A stretch of 38,171 nt of DNA, taken from contig JADFFS010000015.1 in NCBI GenBank assembly GCA_022568195.1, positions 1 to 38,171 of the forward strand. Reading direction: 5' to 3'. The notes under the pieces were generated by a model. It was not told the origin of the DNA. It made no database searches and saw nothing but the letters and a program-made list of their open reading frames with translations. This document shows positions 8,185 to 16,710 of the stretch, in pieces (within the stretch, counting starts at the first letter, position 1; each line of letters starts with the position of its first letter). The stretch comes from Chloroflexota bacterium. Lineage in GTDB: Bacteria; Chloroflexota; Dehalococcoidia; Lucifugimonadales; UBA3495. A program made the position numbers and the translations under genes.

Positions 8185-11100
8185 CTATCCTCGCCTGGCC
8201 ATGGTCAGCAGTCGACGGGCATCGTCGGGAGTCACCCGTCCGTCTCCGTCCATGTCCATTACCAAGTCTTCTGTCTTCAACCCAACAAACATTTTGAGGG
8301 CGATCAAGGCGTCCACCGCAGTGATCCTCCCGTCCCCGTTGCCATCCCCGGTCATCGGCTCTCCTACCGTCAATGTCCCATGAACAAGTTGGATAGACCT
8401 GGCCCTGTGAAGCGAGTCGGTGACCAAGCTTTCGGACAAGGTCAATGGAGTGGAGCTGCCCCGAGGTCCGATAATCTTGAACTCGATCCAAGCTGCAGAT
8501 CCATCGCCACTGGCGCTCTCGGAAGCGGCGGTGCCGAACCGTATCACCCCAGGGACCTCCGCGTTGTAGCTGAACAGCGCCGGGGAAACGCGGGAGCCCT
8601 GCATAACCTTGACCACCTCAACCACCGACGGATCGTAGTTGAGATTGAAACCCAGAGAGCTTACTTCTTGGGCTTTCTCCAAGCGAATTGGCAACAGGAC
8701 GGTGCCCCCGGGCCGCCCCATCCTGGACTCGGCCACCAGCAGGGCGCCGGTGGGCGCCGGCGTGGGCCGTGGTGTGTTGGTGGGCACCGGGGTGGGAGCC
8801 GGCGTCGGCTCAGGCAACTCGACCGGTGTAGCCACGGGCGCCGCTGGAGGGGGCAAATCACCGCGAATTAAAGTGACATTGTAGGTACCTACCGGGTCTC
8901 CCAACCGGGCGGACCCCGACACTACCACCACGTAGGTATCGGTGGTAGGTGCGGTCCACTGAAGACTTGTGCCAACGCCGTAATTGGACTCGGTAGTGCC
9001 CGTGCGGTAGTTGATCACGGTGATTCTGACGGCCTCGGCGGTGCCCAGCACTACCTGCAGAGTGTACTTGTCTCCCTGCTCGCCAGGAAATGCGAAGTAG
9101 TCGTAGTCGTCGGCCGGGCTGATGGCGCCGGCGATAGCGTTGCCGAATCCAAGCTGGGTTGCTCCGCCCGGCCCGCCTTTGTGCCTGTCCTCCAGAGACG
9201 TGTCGGCTTCGATCGTCAGCGAATAAGTCCCTGTGGGGTCCTCCAGCCTGGGGGATTTAGAGACTGCGATGTAGTAGAGCCCGTCGGAGGGAGCAATCCA
9301 AGATAGGTTGGTACCTTCGCCGTAGTTGCTGGCAACCGGCTCCAACGTAGGGTCGCTGTCCTCCAGCAGGATAGATACTGCTTCGGCTGAACCGTACTGG
9401 GGCGACACTGTATATCTCACGCCTCTCTTGGCCGGGAAGGAGAAATAGTCAACGTCCTCCGCCGGGCTGATGGCGCCGGTCACCTCGTTGCCAATGCCGA
9501 GCAAAGTGGCGTTGCCCGAGGTTTCGGCGTGGCGGTCTTCCATGGATGTATCCGCCACCACTTTGAGGGTGTAGGTACCCACGGTTTCTCTTAGTTGGGG
9601 AGGAGCCGACACTACGATGTAATAGGTCTGGTTGAAAGGGGCGATCCATTCCAGCTCGGTGGATATGCCGTCGCTGGACAGTTCGGTGCCCTGCACGGTC
9701 CGGTCCAATGAGAGACCGATGCGCTGGGCGGTTCCCAGTTCCGCCTGGACGCTGTACCTCACGCCGCGGCGGGCGGAAAAGGAGAAGTAATCCCGGTCAC
9801 CCACCGGGCTGATGGCGCCGGCGGCGGCGTTGCCGAAATCTATGGGCGTAGCACCGGCTCGTTGCTCGGCGTGCCGGTCCCTCAACGAAGTGTCGGTGCT
9901 GACTTTAAGGGTGTAGGTGCCGATGGAGCCGGCCGCTTGGGTGGGGGCGGAAACCACCACGTAGTAGGTGGCTTCTTCGAGCGCAATCCACTCGACCGTT
10001 GTGCCGAATCCGCCGTTGGAGACGTAGCTTCCCCCGTCCGGATTGTCCACAGCGATTTCGACATTACCGATAGTGCCCAACTCGGCCTCGATGATGTATT
10101 TGACCCCTCGTTGCGCTGGGAAAGCAAAGTAGTCCCGGTCATCTTCGGGGCTGACCGCGCCAGCCACGCCGCTGCCAAAGTTGATGGGCGTGGCCCCAAC
10201 CCGGTTTTCGCTGTGGCGGTCCTCCAGTGAGGTGTCCACGTCCACCTTGAGGCTGTAGGTCCCGACAACCCGTCTTACCTGGTTCGACGCGCTGATCGCG
10301 ACGTAGTAAGTGCCGCTGCTTGGAGCGATCCACCGCACGGTGGACCCAATTCCACCGTTGCTGGCTTCAACTACGTCGCCTGGGGAACGTATGGAGATGC
10401 CCACACCTTCAGCGGTGCCTGACTCGACCTGCACGGTGTATTTGTGGCCCCGCTTGGTCTGAAAGGAAAAATAATCTTCATCTTCGGCCGGACTTATCGC
10501 GCCTTTTTGAGCGTTGCCGAAGTTGATTGGCGTCGCTCCGGCACGGTTTTGAGAGTGTTTATCGATTAATGTGGTGTCCGCGACCACTCGGATGGCGTAG
10601 GTGCCTTCAGGGTCCCTTACCCTGGTGGTCCCGGAAATCACGGCGTAGTTGGTCCCGGTTCCGGGGGAGATCCATTCATGGGTGGTGCCTATACCGTCGT
10701 TGGAACTGACCGTTGATCCGGTGGCGTCGGCCACCGAGATGGTCAGGCCCTCGGCGCTACCCAACTCCACGTCTATGGTGTATTTGACACCGCGGTCGGC
10801 CAGGAAAGAGAAGTAGTCCTTGTCGTCGCCACCGTGGACGCTGCCGGAGTAGTAGGGCTGGTTGGACCAAGGGCTGACCGCCCCCTGATACTGGTTGCCA
10901 AGGGCGATGGGCGTGGCCCCATTGAATGTATCGCTGTGCCGGTCTTTCATATCGGTGTCCACGTCGACCCTGAGGGTGTAGGTTCCAAGGTAGACGGTAC
11001 CGGACAGGCGGTCCCAATCGGCGGACACTTCCACGAAATAGGTGTCGGTGGTGCGGGCGGTCCATTCGATCTTTTTCTGGTTTCCCTGCTGGTAGGTCAC

Positions 11101-11469
11101 CTGGCCCTCGGAGCTGCCGATCCCCCGGGCCACCGCATTGACCACCGTCAGGTTAGCTGATTCCACCGAGCCCATCTCCAGGCTAAACGTATAGCGTTCA
11201 CCCCGCTGGGCGCTAAAGGAGAAATAGTCCACGTCGAAGCCCGTGGGCGTCTGGTCAATCTCCCCCGTCATGTAACCGCGGGAAGAGTCGAAGGGAGTAG
11301 ACACGTTGCGGTAATCGCCGTGATCGTCGGCGGCCAGGACTGGATTTGGGGGGGCCACGATGCGGAAGCCGGCGGCCAAGGCAAGGACCACCAAGGCGGT
11401 AATCAGTAGCTTCGCCAGACTAGGCATCACCTCTCCCCTCCCACTACCCCAGAGCGTTGGCTTGCTCAT
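8185..11469 (-). CDS. Secreted protein: seven PPC-like repeats, cohesin and dockerin
   Basis: 1094 residues. A signal peptide (LAKLLITALVVLALAAGFRI...VLA, about 18-46) precedes seven repeats of about 115 residues. Each carries a DRHxxxxxGATPIxFGNxxxGAISPxxDxDYFSFxxxRGxxYT core and a YYVAISxxxQ...GTYTLKV end. This is the pre-peptidase C-terminal (PPC) pattern, covering roughly 47-875. A Pro/Thr linker leads to a cohesin domain (about 911-1035, FNLNYDPSVVEVVKV) and a type I dockerin (about 1040-1094) with two calcium loops, DGNGDGRITAVD and DMDGDGRVTPDD. No peptidase or glycosidase catalytic domain is present, so it looks like a structural or adhesive surface protein. An alternative start is ATG 11427 behind GGGAGG. 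Two small hairpins lie in the leader. Confidence 0.9.
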   Translation of the reverse strand: MSKPTLWGSGRGEVMPSLAKLLITALVVLALAAGFRIVAPPNPVLAADDHGDYRNVSTPFDSSRGYMTGEIDQTPTGFDVDYFSFSAQRGERYTFSLEMGSVESANLTVVNAVARGIGSSEGQVTYQQGNQKKIEWTARTTDTYFVEVSADWDRLSGTVYLGTYTLRVDVDTDMKDRHSDTFNGATPIALGNQYQGAVSPWSNQPYYSGSVHGGDDKDYFSFLADRGVKYTIDVELGSAEGLTISVADATGSTVSSNDGIGTTHEWISPGTGTNYAVISGTTRVRDPEGTYAIRVVADTTLIDKHSQNRAGATPINFGNAQKGAISPAEDEDYFSFQTKRGHKYTVQVESGTAEGVGISIRSPGDVVEASNGGIGSTVRWIAPSSGTYYVAISASNQVRRVVGTYSLKVDVDTSLEDRHSENRVGATPINFGSGVAGAVSPEDDRDYFAFPAQRGVKYIIEAELGTIGNVEIAVDNPDGGSYVSNGGFGTTVEWIALEEATYYVVVSAPTQAAGSIGTYTLKVSTDTSLRDRHAEQRAGATPIDFGNAAAGAISPVGDRDYFSFSARRGVRYSVQAELGTAQRIGLSLDRTVQGTELSSDGISTELEWIAPFNQTYYIVVSAPPQLRETVGTYTLKVVADTSMEDRHAETSGNATLLGIGNEVTGAISPAEDVDYFSFPAKRGVRYTVSPQYGSAEAVSILLEDSDPTLEPVASNYGEGTNLSWIAPSDGLYYIAVSKSPRLEDPTGTYSLTIEADTSLEDRHKGGPGGATQLGFGNAIAGAISPADDYDYFAFPGEQGDKYTLQVVLGTAEAVRITVINYRTGTTESNYGVGTSLQWTAPTTDTYVVVVSGSARLGDPVGTYNVTLIRGDLPPPAAPVATPVELPEPTPAPTPVPTNTPRPTPAPTGALLVAESRMGRPGGTVLLPIRLEKAQEVSSLGFNLNYDPSVVEVVKVMQGSRVSPALFSYNAEVPGVIRFGTAASESASGDGSAAWIEFKIIGPRGSSTPLTLSESLVTDSLHRARSIQLVHGTLTVGEPMTGDGNGDGRITAVDALIALKMFVGLKTEDLVMDMDGDGRVTPDDARRLLTMARRG

Positions 11470-11482
11470 CGCGATCCTATGA

Positions 11483-11519
11483 CCGGATAGCGGGTCCGGC
11501 GTTAGGACGACGACCTAAC
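11483..11519 (-). promoter_or_regulatory. Two adjacent small hairpins in the leader of the PPC-cohesin-dockerin gene
   Basis: CCGGA/TCCGG (11483-11499) and GTTAGG/CCTAAC (11501-11519) are each separated by a 7-nt loop. They lie 14-50 nt upstream of the ATG at 11469. Further upstream is an AT-rich block (about 11532-11578, TTATATTAAAAAATTAC) unlike the GC-rich surroundings, which may hold the promoter. The regulatory role is inferred only from position. Confidence 0.4.
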
Positions 11520-11728
11520 AGGGTGGCTGTCTAAAATTTGGTACTTATATTAAAAAATTACAAAACTAATTTTAGGATGTCTTAAGTAGGGCGGTCAATC
11601 GATTTCGGCGCCTTTAATGACAGGTTTTGAAGGCTTGAAATATGAGTGTAGGCTCGGATGGGGAACAGATCGAAGGCGCCGAGCTGACTGATGCTGGCCG
11701 TGGGGAGCGTCCGCCCAGGGCTGATTCC

Positions 11729-14700
11729 TCACCCCCAGTTCTTCGACTTGGGCAGGTGCTGCAATCTGCGGGTATCTTCCACATGTTTGGCTACTATGTT
11801 CATGGTGCCGTCCCGGCGGGAAACCTCGCCGCGCACGATCAACACCGGCTCCCGCAGCACCAACCGGTACCGCATGAACATCTTGGGCCATACTATCAAG
11901 GGGACGTGGCCGAACTCGTCCTCCAGTGTGATAAACACGGCCTTGGCTAGGGGACGCTGGCGGCGGATGACCAGGCCGGCCACGGTTACCTCCGTGCCAT
12001 CGGGCAGGTCGAGCACCTGCTGGCTGCTCAGGACCTCGCTTCCCAAATGGGGCCGCAGCATAGCCATCAGGTGCCCCTTTGGGTGCATGCTCAAGGTGCG
12101 GTATTCCTCCAGCATGACCTCCCACTGGCTCTGGCCGGGCAACTCGGCCATGTCCTGCTCCACTGGCAGGGGCAGAGCCAGCTGATAGCCGGCGGGGCTA
12201 GAGTTCTTAGGACGATAGCGCAGTCCCACCTCCCACAGCCCTGCTCGGCGCTCCGGCACCAGGGGGTCGAAGGCCCCGGCAGTCACCAGGTTCTCCAGGG
12301 CTTCCCGCCGCAATCCGGTGCGCTCCATGGCATCGGCGAGGCTGCGAAAGGCGCCGTCTCGCTCCCTTGCTTGGACAATGGATGTTGCGGCAGCTTCTCC
12401 CACGCCCTTCACGTACAGGAGCCCCAGCAGCAGGGCTTCGTCTTTGATGACGCAGTGTTCCTTGCTGGCGTTGATGTCGGGGTTGAGCACCCGGATGCCA
12501 TGACGCCGGGCGTCTTCCTTCAATGTCTCGGTGTTGTAGAACCCCATGGGCTGCTGGTTGAAGATGGCAACAAAGAACTCCATGGGATAGTAGTGCTTGA
12601 GCCAGGCCATGTGGTAAGCGGTCACGCCAAAGGCAAAGGCGTGGGACTCGGGAAACATGTAGTGGCCGTTGAACTTCTTGAATATCTTCTCGGCCACTTT
12701 TTCCGGGACGCCCAAATTCATCGCTCCCCGCCGGAATTTTTCCCAGTAGAAAGCAATGAGGTCCTGGTTGTTTCTACGGATAAAAGCCCGGCGGAGCTGG
12801 TCGGCTTCCATGGCGCTGAAGCCGGCCACGTCCATGGCCACCTGGTTTACCTGGTCCTGGAACAGGATGATTCCCAAGGTACGCTCCAGCGCCCGCCGCT
12901 CCAGGGGATGGTCATAGTCCCAGGGTACGCCCTGGCTACGCCGCCGGATGAACTGGGTGACCCCGTCGTTTACCCCAACGCCGGGCCGGACCGCCCCCAC
13001 CTCATAAGCCATGTCGGTGAGGTTCAGGGGCTTGATCCGGGGGATGGTCTGCATCTGGGCCGCCGACTCCACCTGGAACACCCCGATGGTATCGCCTTTG
13101 TGCATCATTTCATAAACCGCCAGGTCGTTAAAATCGATGCGGCTCAGGTCGATGTAATGCCCTTCCCGCTCCTCGATGAGCTGGAGAGTCTCTTGCATCT
13201 GGGACAAAGCGCCCAGGGCCAGAAAGTCGATTTTTACGAAGCCGGCTTGGTCGATGCTGTCCTTGTCCCAGTGGCAGAGGTAGCGGCCGTCGATGGCAGC
13301 TTGCTGTACCGGCACCATGTCGGTGAGGGGCGAAGAGCTGATTACCATGCCGCCGGGGTGCTGGGCCAGGTACTTGGGAAACCCGTCCAGTTGGCTCGCC
13401 AGGTCAATGAGGTCGCGCCACACCGGAGCGTCCACCTTATCCTTGAATTCGGGTAGGGACAACATCTCCAGTCGCAAGCTTTTGGCGCTGTAGGAGTCGG
13501 CCCTTTTGGCCAGCTTGTCCACCTCCTGGGCAGGCAGTCCCAGGGCCTTGCCCAAGTCCCGCACGGCTCCCTTGAGCTTGTAGGTGCTGATCATCCCGGT
13601 TAGGGCGGCGCGTTCCCAGCCCCACTTCTCATGCACCCGTTTGATCAGCTCTTCCCGGATGTTACGGGGGAAATCCAGGTCGATGTCGGGGACCGAGCCC
13701 ATGCCGTCGGAGAGAAAGCGGTCCAGAGAGAGGTTGAACTCCAGTGGGTCGATGTGAGACAGACCGATCAAGTAACCCACCAGCATGGCCACCGACGACC
13801 CACGGCCCCTACCGGGAGGCCGCTCTTCCAGGGGTATCTCCACGTCGCTCAGGCCCAGCTCGATCATAATCTGGCGAGCCATCTGGATAATGTCGTAGTA
13901 AATCAGCAGGAACCCAGCCAGGTTATGTCTCTCTATGAGACGGAACTCCTCCTCCAGCCGAGTCTTCACACGGTCGGTAACCCGGCCGTAGCGGCGCTCA
14001 GCGGCCTGGTAGCACAGGTGCTCCAGGTAGCTCTGGGGAGTAAAACCTTCAGGCACCGGGTAGTCGGGGAACTGATAGTTCAGGTCTTTGGTGAGGACGA
14101 AGCTGCAGCGCTGGGCTATCCGCAGGGTGTTTTCGATGGCCTCGGGGCAATCAGCGAACAGGGCAGCCATTTCCGCCGGGGACTTGAGGTAGAACTGGCC
14201 GTTGGAGCGGCGCTGCCGGTGGGTTTCCTCCAGGCTCAGGTTGTTCTTGATGGCCACCAGAGCATCTTGGAGGCGGTGGCGTTCCGGGACGTGGTAGTGG
14301 ACGTTGTTGGTTGCGACCACCGGCAGCCCATGCTTGCGAGCCAGCTCCACCAGGCGCCGGTTGCGCGGGGTATCGCCCCGGACCAGGTTTTGCTGTAGCT
14401 CCACAAAGACGTTGGCTGTGCCGAACCAGTCCAGGTATTGCTCCAACCGGTCTTGGGCCCCGCGAAGGTCCCCTTCAGCTAGAAGGGAAGGGATTCGGCC
14501 ATTCCGGCAGCCGGTGAGCAGGATGATGCCCTGGGCCAGCTCCGGCAGATGCCTGGGGTCCAGCTTGGGGTTCCGGCGGTCGCCGCCAATGTAGGAGTGG
14601 GAGATCAGGTTGCACAGGTTGCTGTAACCCTGCCGGGTCTCGGCCAGCAAGGTCAGGTGGGAGCCGTCGTTCAGGGTGATCTCGGCGCCGGTGATGGCCT

Positions 14701-14884
14701 GCATCTCCAGGCTCTTGGCTACCTGGGCGAAGTGCATGGCGCCGCACAGGTTGTCGTGGTCGGTGAGGGCCAGGGCCTGGTGGCCCAGCTCCTTGGAGCG
14801 CACCAAGAGATCCTCAACGGAGGAGGCCCCCTCCTGGAAAGAGTAGTTGCTGTGGCAGTGGAGCTCGGCGTAGGTTGTGCTCAT
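11729..14884 (-). CDS. dnaE2: Error-prone DNA polymerase DnaE2 (ImuC)
   Basis: 1051 residues, the usual DnaE2 length and shorter than replicative DnaE1. An N-terminal PHP domain begins AELHCHSNYSFQEGAS, with LTDHDNLCG soon after. The C-family polymerase core follows with GRGSSVAMLVGYLIGLSHIDPL, the catalytic PDIDLDF motif (about 397-403) and GVFQVESAAQMQ. The tail has helix-hairpin-helix and OB-fold segments (VTVAGLVIRRQRPLAKAVFITLEDEFGHVPLIVWP). DnaE2 performs translesion synthesis with ImuB. Here the ImuB-like gene and a DUF6504 gene lie directly upstream on the same strand, supporting the assignment over a second replicative DnaE. The ATG at 14884 has only a weak ribosome binding site. Confidence 0.93.
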   Translation of the reverse strand: MSTTYAELHCHSNYSFQEGASSVEDLLVRSKELGHQALALTDHDNLCGAMHFAQVAKSLEMQAITGAEITLNDGSHLTLLAETRQGYSNLCNLISHSYIGGDRRNPKLDPRHLPELAQGIILLTGCRNGRIPSLLAEGDLRGAQDRLEQYLDWFGTANVFVELQQNLVRGDTPRNRRLVELARKHGLPVVATNNVHYHVPERHRLQDALVAIKNNLSLEETHRQRRSNGQFYLKSPAEMAALFADCPEAIENTLRIAQRCSFVLTKDLNYQFPDYPVPEGFTPQSYLEHLCYQAAERRYGRVTDRVKTRLEEEFRLIERHNLAGFLLIYYDIIQMARQIMIELGLSDVEIPLEERPPGRGRGSSVAMLVGYLIGLSHIDPLEFNLSLDRFLSDGMGSVPDIDLDFPRNIREELIKRVHEKWGWERAALTGMISTYKLKGAVRDLGKALGLPAQEVDKLAKRADSYSAKSLRLEMLSLPEFKDKVDAPVWRDLIDLASQLDGFPKYLAQHPGGMVISSSPLTDMVPVQQAAIDGRYLCHWDKDSIDQAGFVKIDFLALGALSQMQETLQLIEEREGHYIDLSRIDFNDLAVYEMMHKGDTIGVFQVESAAQMQTIPRIKPLNLTDMAYEVGAVRPGVGVNDGVTQFIRRRSQGVPWDYDHPLERRALERTLGIILFQDQVNQVAMDVAGFSAMEADQLRRAFIRRNNQDLIAFYWEKFRRGAMNLGVPEKVAEKIFKKFNGHYMFPESHAFAFGVTAYHMAWLKHYYPMEFFVAIFNQQPMGFYNTETLKEDARRHGIRVLNPDINASKEHCVIKDEALLLGLLYVKGVGEAAATSIVQARERDGAFRSLADAMERTGLRREALENLVTAGAFDPLVPERRAGLWEVGLRYRPKNSSPAGYQLALPLPVEQDMAELPGQSQWEVMLEEYRTLSMHPKGHLMAMLRPHLGSEVLSSQQVLDLPDGTEVTVAGLVIRRQRPLAKAVFITLEDEFGHVPLIVWPKMFMRYRLVLREPVLIVRGEVSRRDGTMNIVAKHVEDTRRLQHLPKSKNWG

Positions 14885-15045
14885 GCCTTAAATGTTTGGT
14901 TTCATCACCACCCACCGGCCGGGAAGCCCCTATCAGCGGCTTCCCGGAGCCCCGACTAAACCTTCACCTCCTGTAGAAGGAAATCCCCCCATTAAAGGAC
15001 GGTATTCAACAATTAGTACTGCGTCAACTTAAATTTGATGCCATA

Positions 15046-15143
15046 TCATTCCGAGTCCTTCCGGCGAAGGACGAGGGGTCTGAGGAGACGTAGGAGACGG
15101 CCCGCCCCAGATGCTTCGCCGCTGCGGCTGGCTCAGCATGACA
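15046..15143. repeat. TCATTCCGAG...CTCAGCATGACA dispersed element
   Basis: About 98 bp whose ends are imperfect inverted copies (TCATTCCGAG and CTCAGCATGACA). A further GGGAATGACA follows at 15151-15160. The interior includes the near-palindromic CCTTCCGGCGAAGGA and CTTCGCCGCTGCGGCTGG. It resembles the elements at 7061 and 30647 in its ends but lacks the CCCCGAT hairpin. Confidence 0.6.
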
Positions 15144-15170
15144 TTTTCAAGGGAATGACAAGTGTACTTC

Positions 15171-15198
15171 CTGATCGCTGACGGCTGATAGCTGAATG
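15171..15198. repeat. CTGANNG heptad array, four units
   Basis: Tandem heptads CTGATCG, CTGACGG, CTGATAG and CTGAATG follow one another without gaps. The first four bases are constant and positions 5-6 vary. The same pattern occurs at 17195-17208 and 18790-18824, always in intergenic DNA. Confidence 0.75.
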
Positions 15199-15203
15199 CT
15201 TGT

Positions 15204-15491
15204 TCAATCCCTTTGCTGATACCACTCTCCGTCTAATAAGTCCCGAAAGAGGGTGATTAGTCTACCGTCTTCGACGCTCACCCGGTAGTACATCCTGGCC
15301 ACGGGCCTCTCTCGCCACCACTCGTCGTCGACTTCCCAAAGGTCGTCGATCGAGGCTACCTGGAGCCTTCGCCCACGTAGGGTCAGGGCCAGGGGCCGTT
15401 GACCGGCATCTTCTTCAACGGCTATAGGGACAGGAAGGTTCAGGGGTCGAAGGGCACCAGGGCCTGACGTCTCTCGGGGATTCTGGACCAC
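15204..15491 (-). CDS. DUF6504 protein of the ImuB/DnaE2 cassette
   Basis: About 95 residues. The recognisable part is the C-terminal two thirds: LRGRRLQVASIDDLWEVDDEWWRERPVARMYYRVSVEDGRLITLFRDLLDGEWYQ. This matches the DUF6504 pattern found next to, or fused to, ImuB-like Y-family proteins in Gram-positive groups. I prefer a GTG at 15491, since AAGGA lies 9 nt upstream within imuB; the ORF track starts at TTG 15530. It overlaps the end of the ImuB gene by about 50 nt, implying coupled translation. The role is unknown; context says it is part of the translesion machinery. Confidence 0.75.
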   Translation of the reverse strand: MVQNPRETSGPGALRPLNLPVPIAVEEDAGQRPLALTLRGRRLQVASIDDLWEVDDEWWRERPVARMYYRVSVEDGRLITLFRDLLDGEWYQQRD

Positions 15492-16624
15492 GGTTCCACA
15501 TCCTTCATCTGGTAGATGGGCGGCTTGCAACCCAAGAGGGCCTGGAGTTGCCGCATCATCTCCCTGAGTTGCTCCCGCTTGCGGACATCGGAGAAAAGGC
15601 TGGACTGTATGCCGGACTCCCCGGTGATCCCAGACAGGGTCAGCTTCATGTCCTCCAGGGGGCCGGGCAGCAGGACGGCGCCCAGGCGGCTCTTCATGGC
15701 GAAAATGGCTCTTTCTTTACTGCCCAGAGCTTCTTTGAAGCCGAAGCGCCTGATCCAGGGAGGTTTTTGCCCTGCCAGCCGGCTCTCGATGACGGCGGTG
15801 CGCACGTATTTGCCGCTGATTTCCGGGCGGGTGAAGGCCCTGGCCAGCAAGATCTCCATGGCCGTTAGAACAGCGTCCCGGGTTATGGTTGGCGAAGGAA
15901 AGGTGAGGAACTCGGTTACCACCTCTTCCCGGCGGCAGGGCACCAGCGGGCTGGGGTCGACGCCGCTGGCCAGTTCCCAGGCCCTCCTTCCTTCGCTCCT
16001 TAGCTGGGCCTGCAGGGAGCCCACGGACAGAGCGGCCAGCTGGCCCAGGGTATGCAGCCCGAAGCGGTGCAAACGGGTCTTGTTGTCCCAAGACAAGGGC
16101 AGCAGGTCCACGGACAGCTCCTTCAAGAACCCGGCCACGTCCTCGGGTACCTTGGTGGCCCGGCCGCCGCTGCTGGTCACTGCGGCGACGTAGGCCGGGA
16201 ATTTCCCCAGGGCCACTCCTACACGCGGGTTGAACTGGTGGGGCACTGCCTGGAGCAAGGATGTTATGAGCCTGGCTTCGCCATCGTACATGGCTTCCAG
16301 GCCGTCCAGTCCCACGTAGGCACAGCCCAACTGGGCCTTCTCCACCAGGGGGCTTCTTCCTTCCAGAGAAACGGCCATCTCGTCGAAAACCGAGTCGTAA
16401 TACGGCTCGTCGGCCTGAAGCAGGAGCGTATCCTTGCAGCGAGACACAGCTTCCTGAAGGGGCATACCGGCGATAACCCCTCGGGCCTCAGGGGCGCTGT
16501 CCAGGACCACTTGCTTCGAGCCGTAGCTTTCTGTTATAACAACCGGTCTTCCCACAAGCTCCGGATGCCGCCGGAGCTCTGCTTTCAAGGGAAGGTGGGT
16601 AATCAGCACGCAAGCAATTTTCAT
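15440..16624 (-). CDS. imuB: ImuB-like inactive Y-family polymerase
   Basis: 394 residues from ATG 16624 (MKIACVLITHLPLK); the ORF track starts 5 codons earlier at a TTG inside a repeat. The Y-family fold is seen in LRRHPELVGRPVVI, APEARGVIAGMPLQEAVSRC, the FNPRVGVALGKFPAYVAA palm helix, and a little-finger region near 240-350. The catalytic acids are missing. The first Asp motif reads VLITHLPL, and the Asp-Glu pair of canonical SIDEAYLD reads LGCAYVG. ImuB proteins lack polymerase activity and link DnaE2 to the beta clamp and ImuA. No ImuA (RecA-like) gene is seen in the window. Confidence 0.85.
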   Translation of the reverse strand: MKIACVLITHLPLKAELRRHPELVGRPVVITESYGSKQVVLDSAPEARGVIAGMPLQEAVSRCKDTLLLQADEPYYDSVFDEMAVSLEGRSPLVEKAQLGCAYVGLDGLEAMYDGEARLITSLLQAVPHQFNPRVGVALGKFPAYVAAVTSSGGRATKVPEDVAGFLKELSVDLLPLSWDNKTRLHRFGLHTLGQLAALSVGSLQAQLRSEGRRAWELASGVDPSPLVPCRREEVVTEFLTFPSPTITRDAVLTAMEILLARAFTRPEISGKYVRTAVIESRLAGQKPPWIRRFGFKEALGSKERAIFAMKSRLGAVLLPGPLEDMKLTLSGITGESGIQSSLFSDVRKREQLREMMRQLQALLGCKPPIYQMKDVEPWSRIPERRQALVPFDP

Positions 16625-16637
16625 GTTAGCTATCAGC

Positions 16638-16710
16638 AAATCCCCCCTAACCCCCCTTTTTCAAAGGGGGGAATTATGCACTCTCTTTTCAATGGGAGGA
16701 TGGGGGATTT
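16638..16710. repeat. Palindromic CCCCCTTT repeat, left copy flanking DUF559
   Basis: The left outer arm AAATCCCCCC (16638-16647), inner hairpin CCCCCCTTTTTCAAAGGGGGG (16651-16671), and right arm GGGAGGATGGGGGATTT ending at 16710 follow the layout of the solo copy at 783. A 22-nt insert lies between the hairpin and the right arm. The right arm encodes the last residues of the DUF559 protein (NPPSSH), so repeat and gene are physically merged. Confidence 0.8.

Larger units (their letters stand above)
14885..15203. other. Repeat-filled gap inside the mutagenesis cassette
   Basis: 319 nt between the DUF6504 and DnaE2 genes. It holds a CATTCC-type dispersed element (15046-15143) and a CTGANNG heptad array (15171-15198). 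I see no gene. The rest (14885-15045) contains a short AT-rich part that may carry a promoter for dnaE2, but no clear boxes. Confidence 0.5.

Noticed and set aside
7867-8871. 334-aa plus-strand ORF opposite the cohesin genes
   Set aside because: Its GVGVGSGVGAG run is the antisense of the Pro/Thr linkers; not a real Gly-rich protein.
12047-13456. 469-aa plus-strand ORF opposite dnaE2
   Set aside because: Antisense shadow of a GC-rich coding region; no ribosome binding site and no family similarity.
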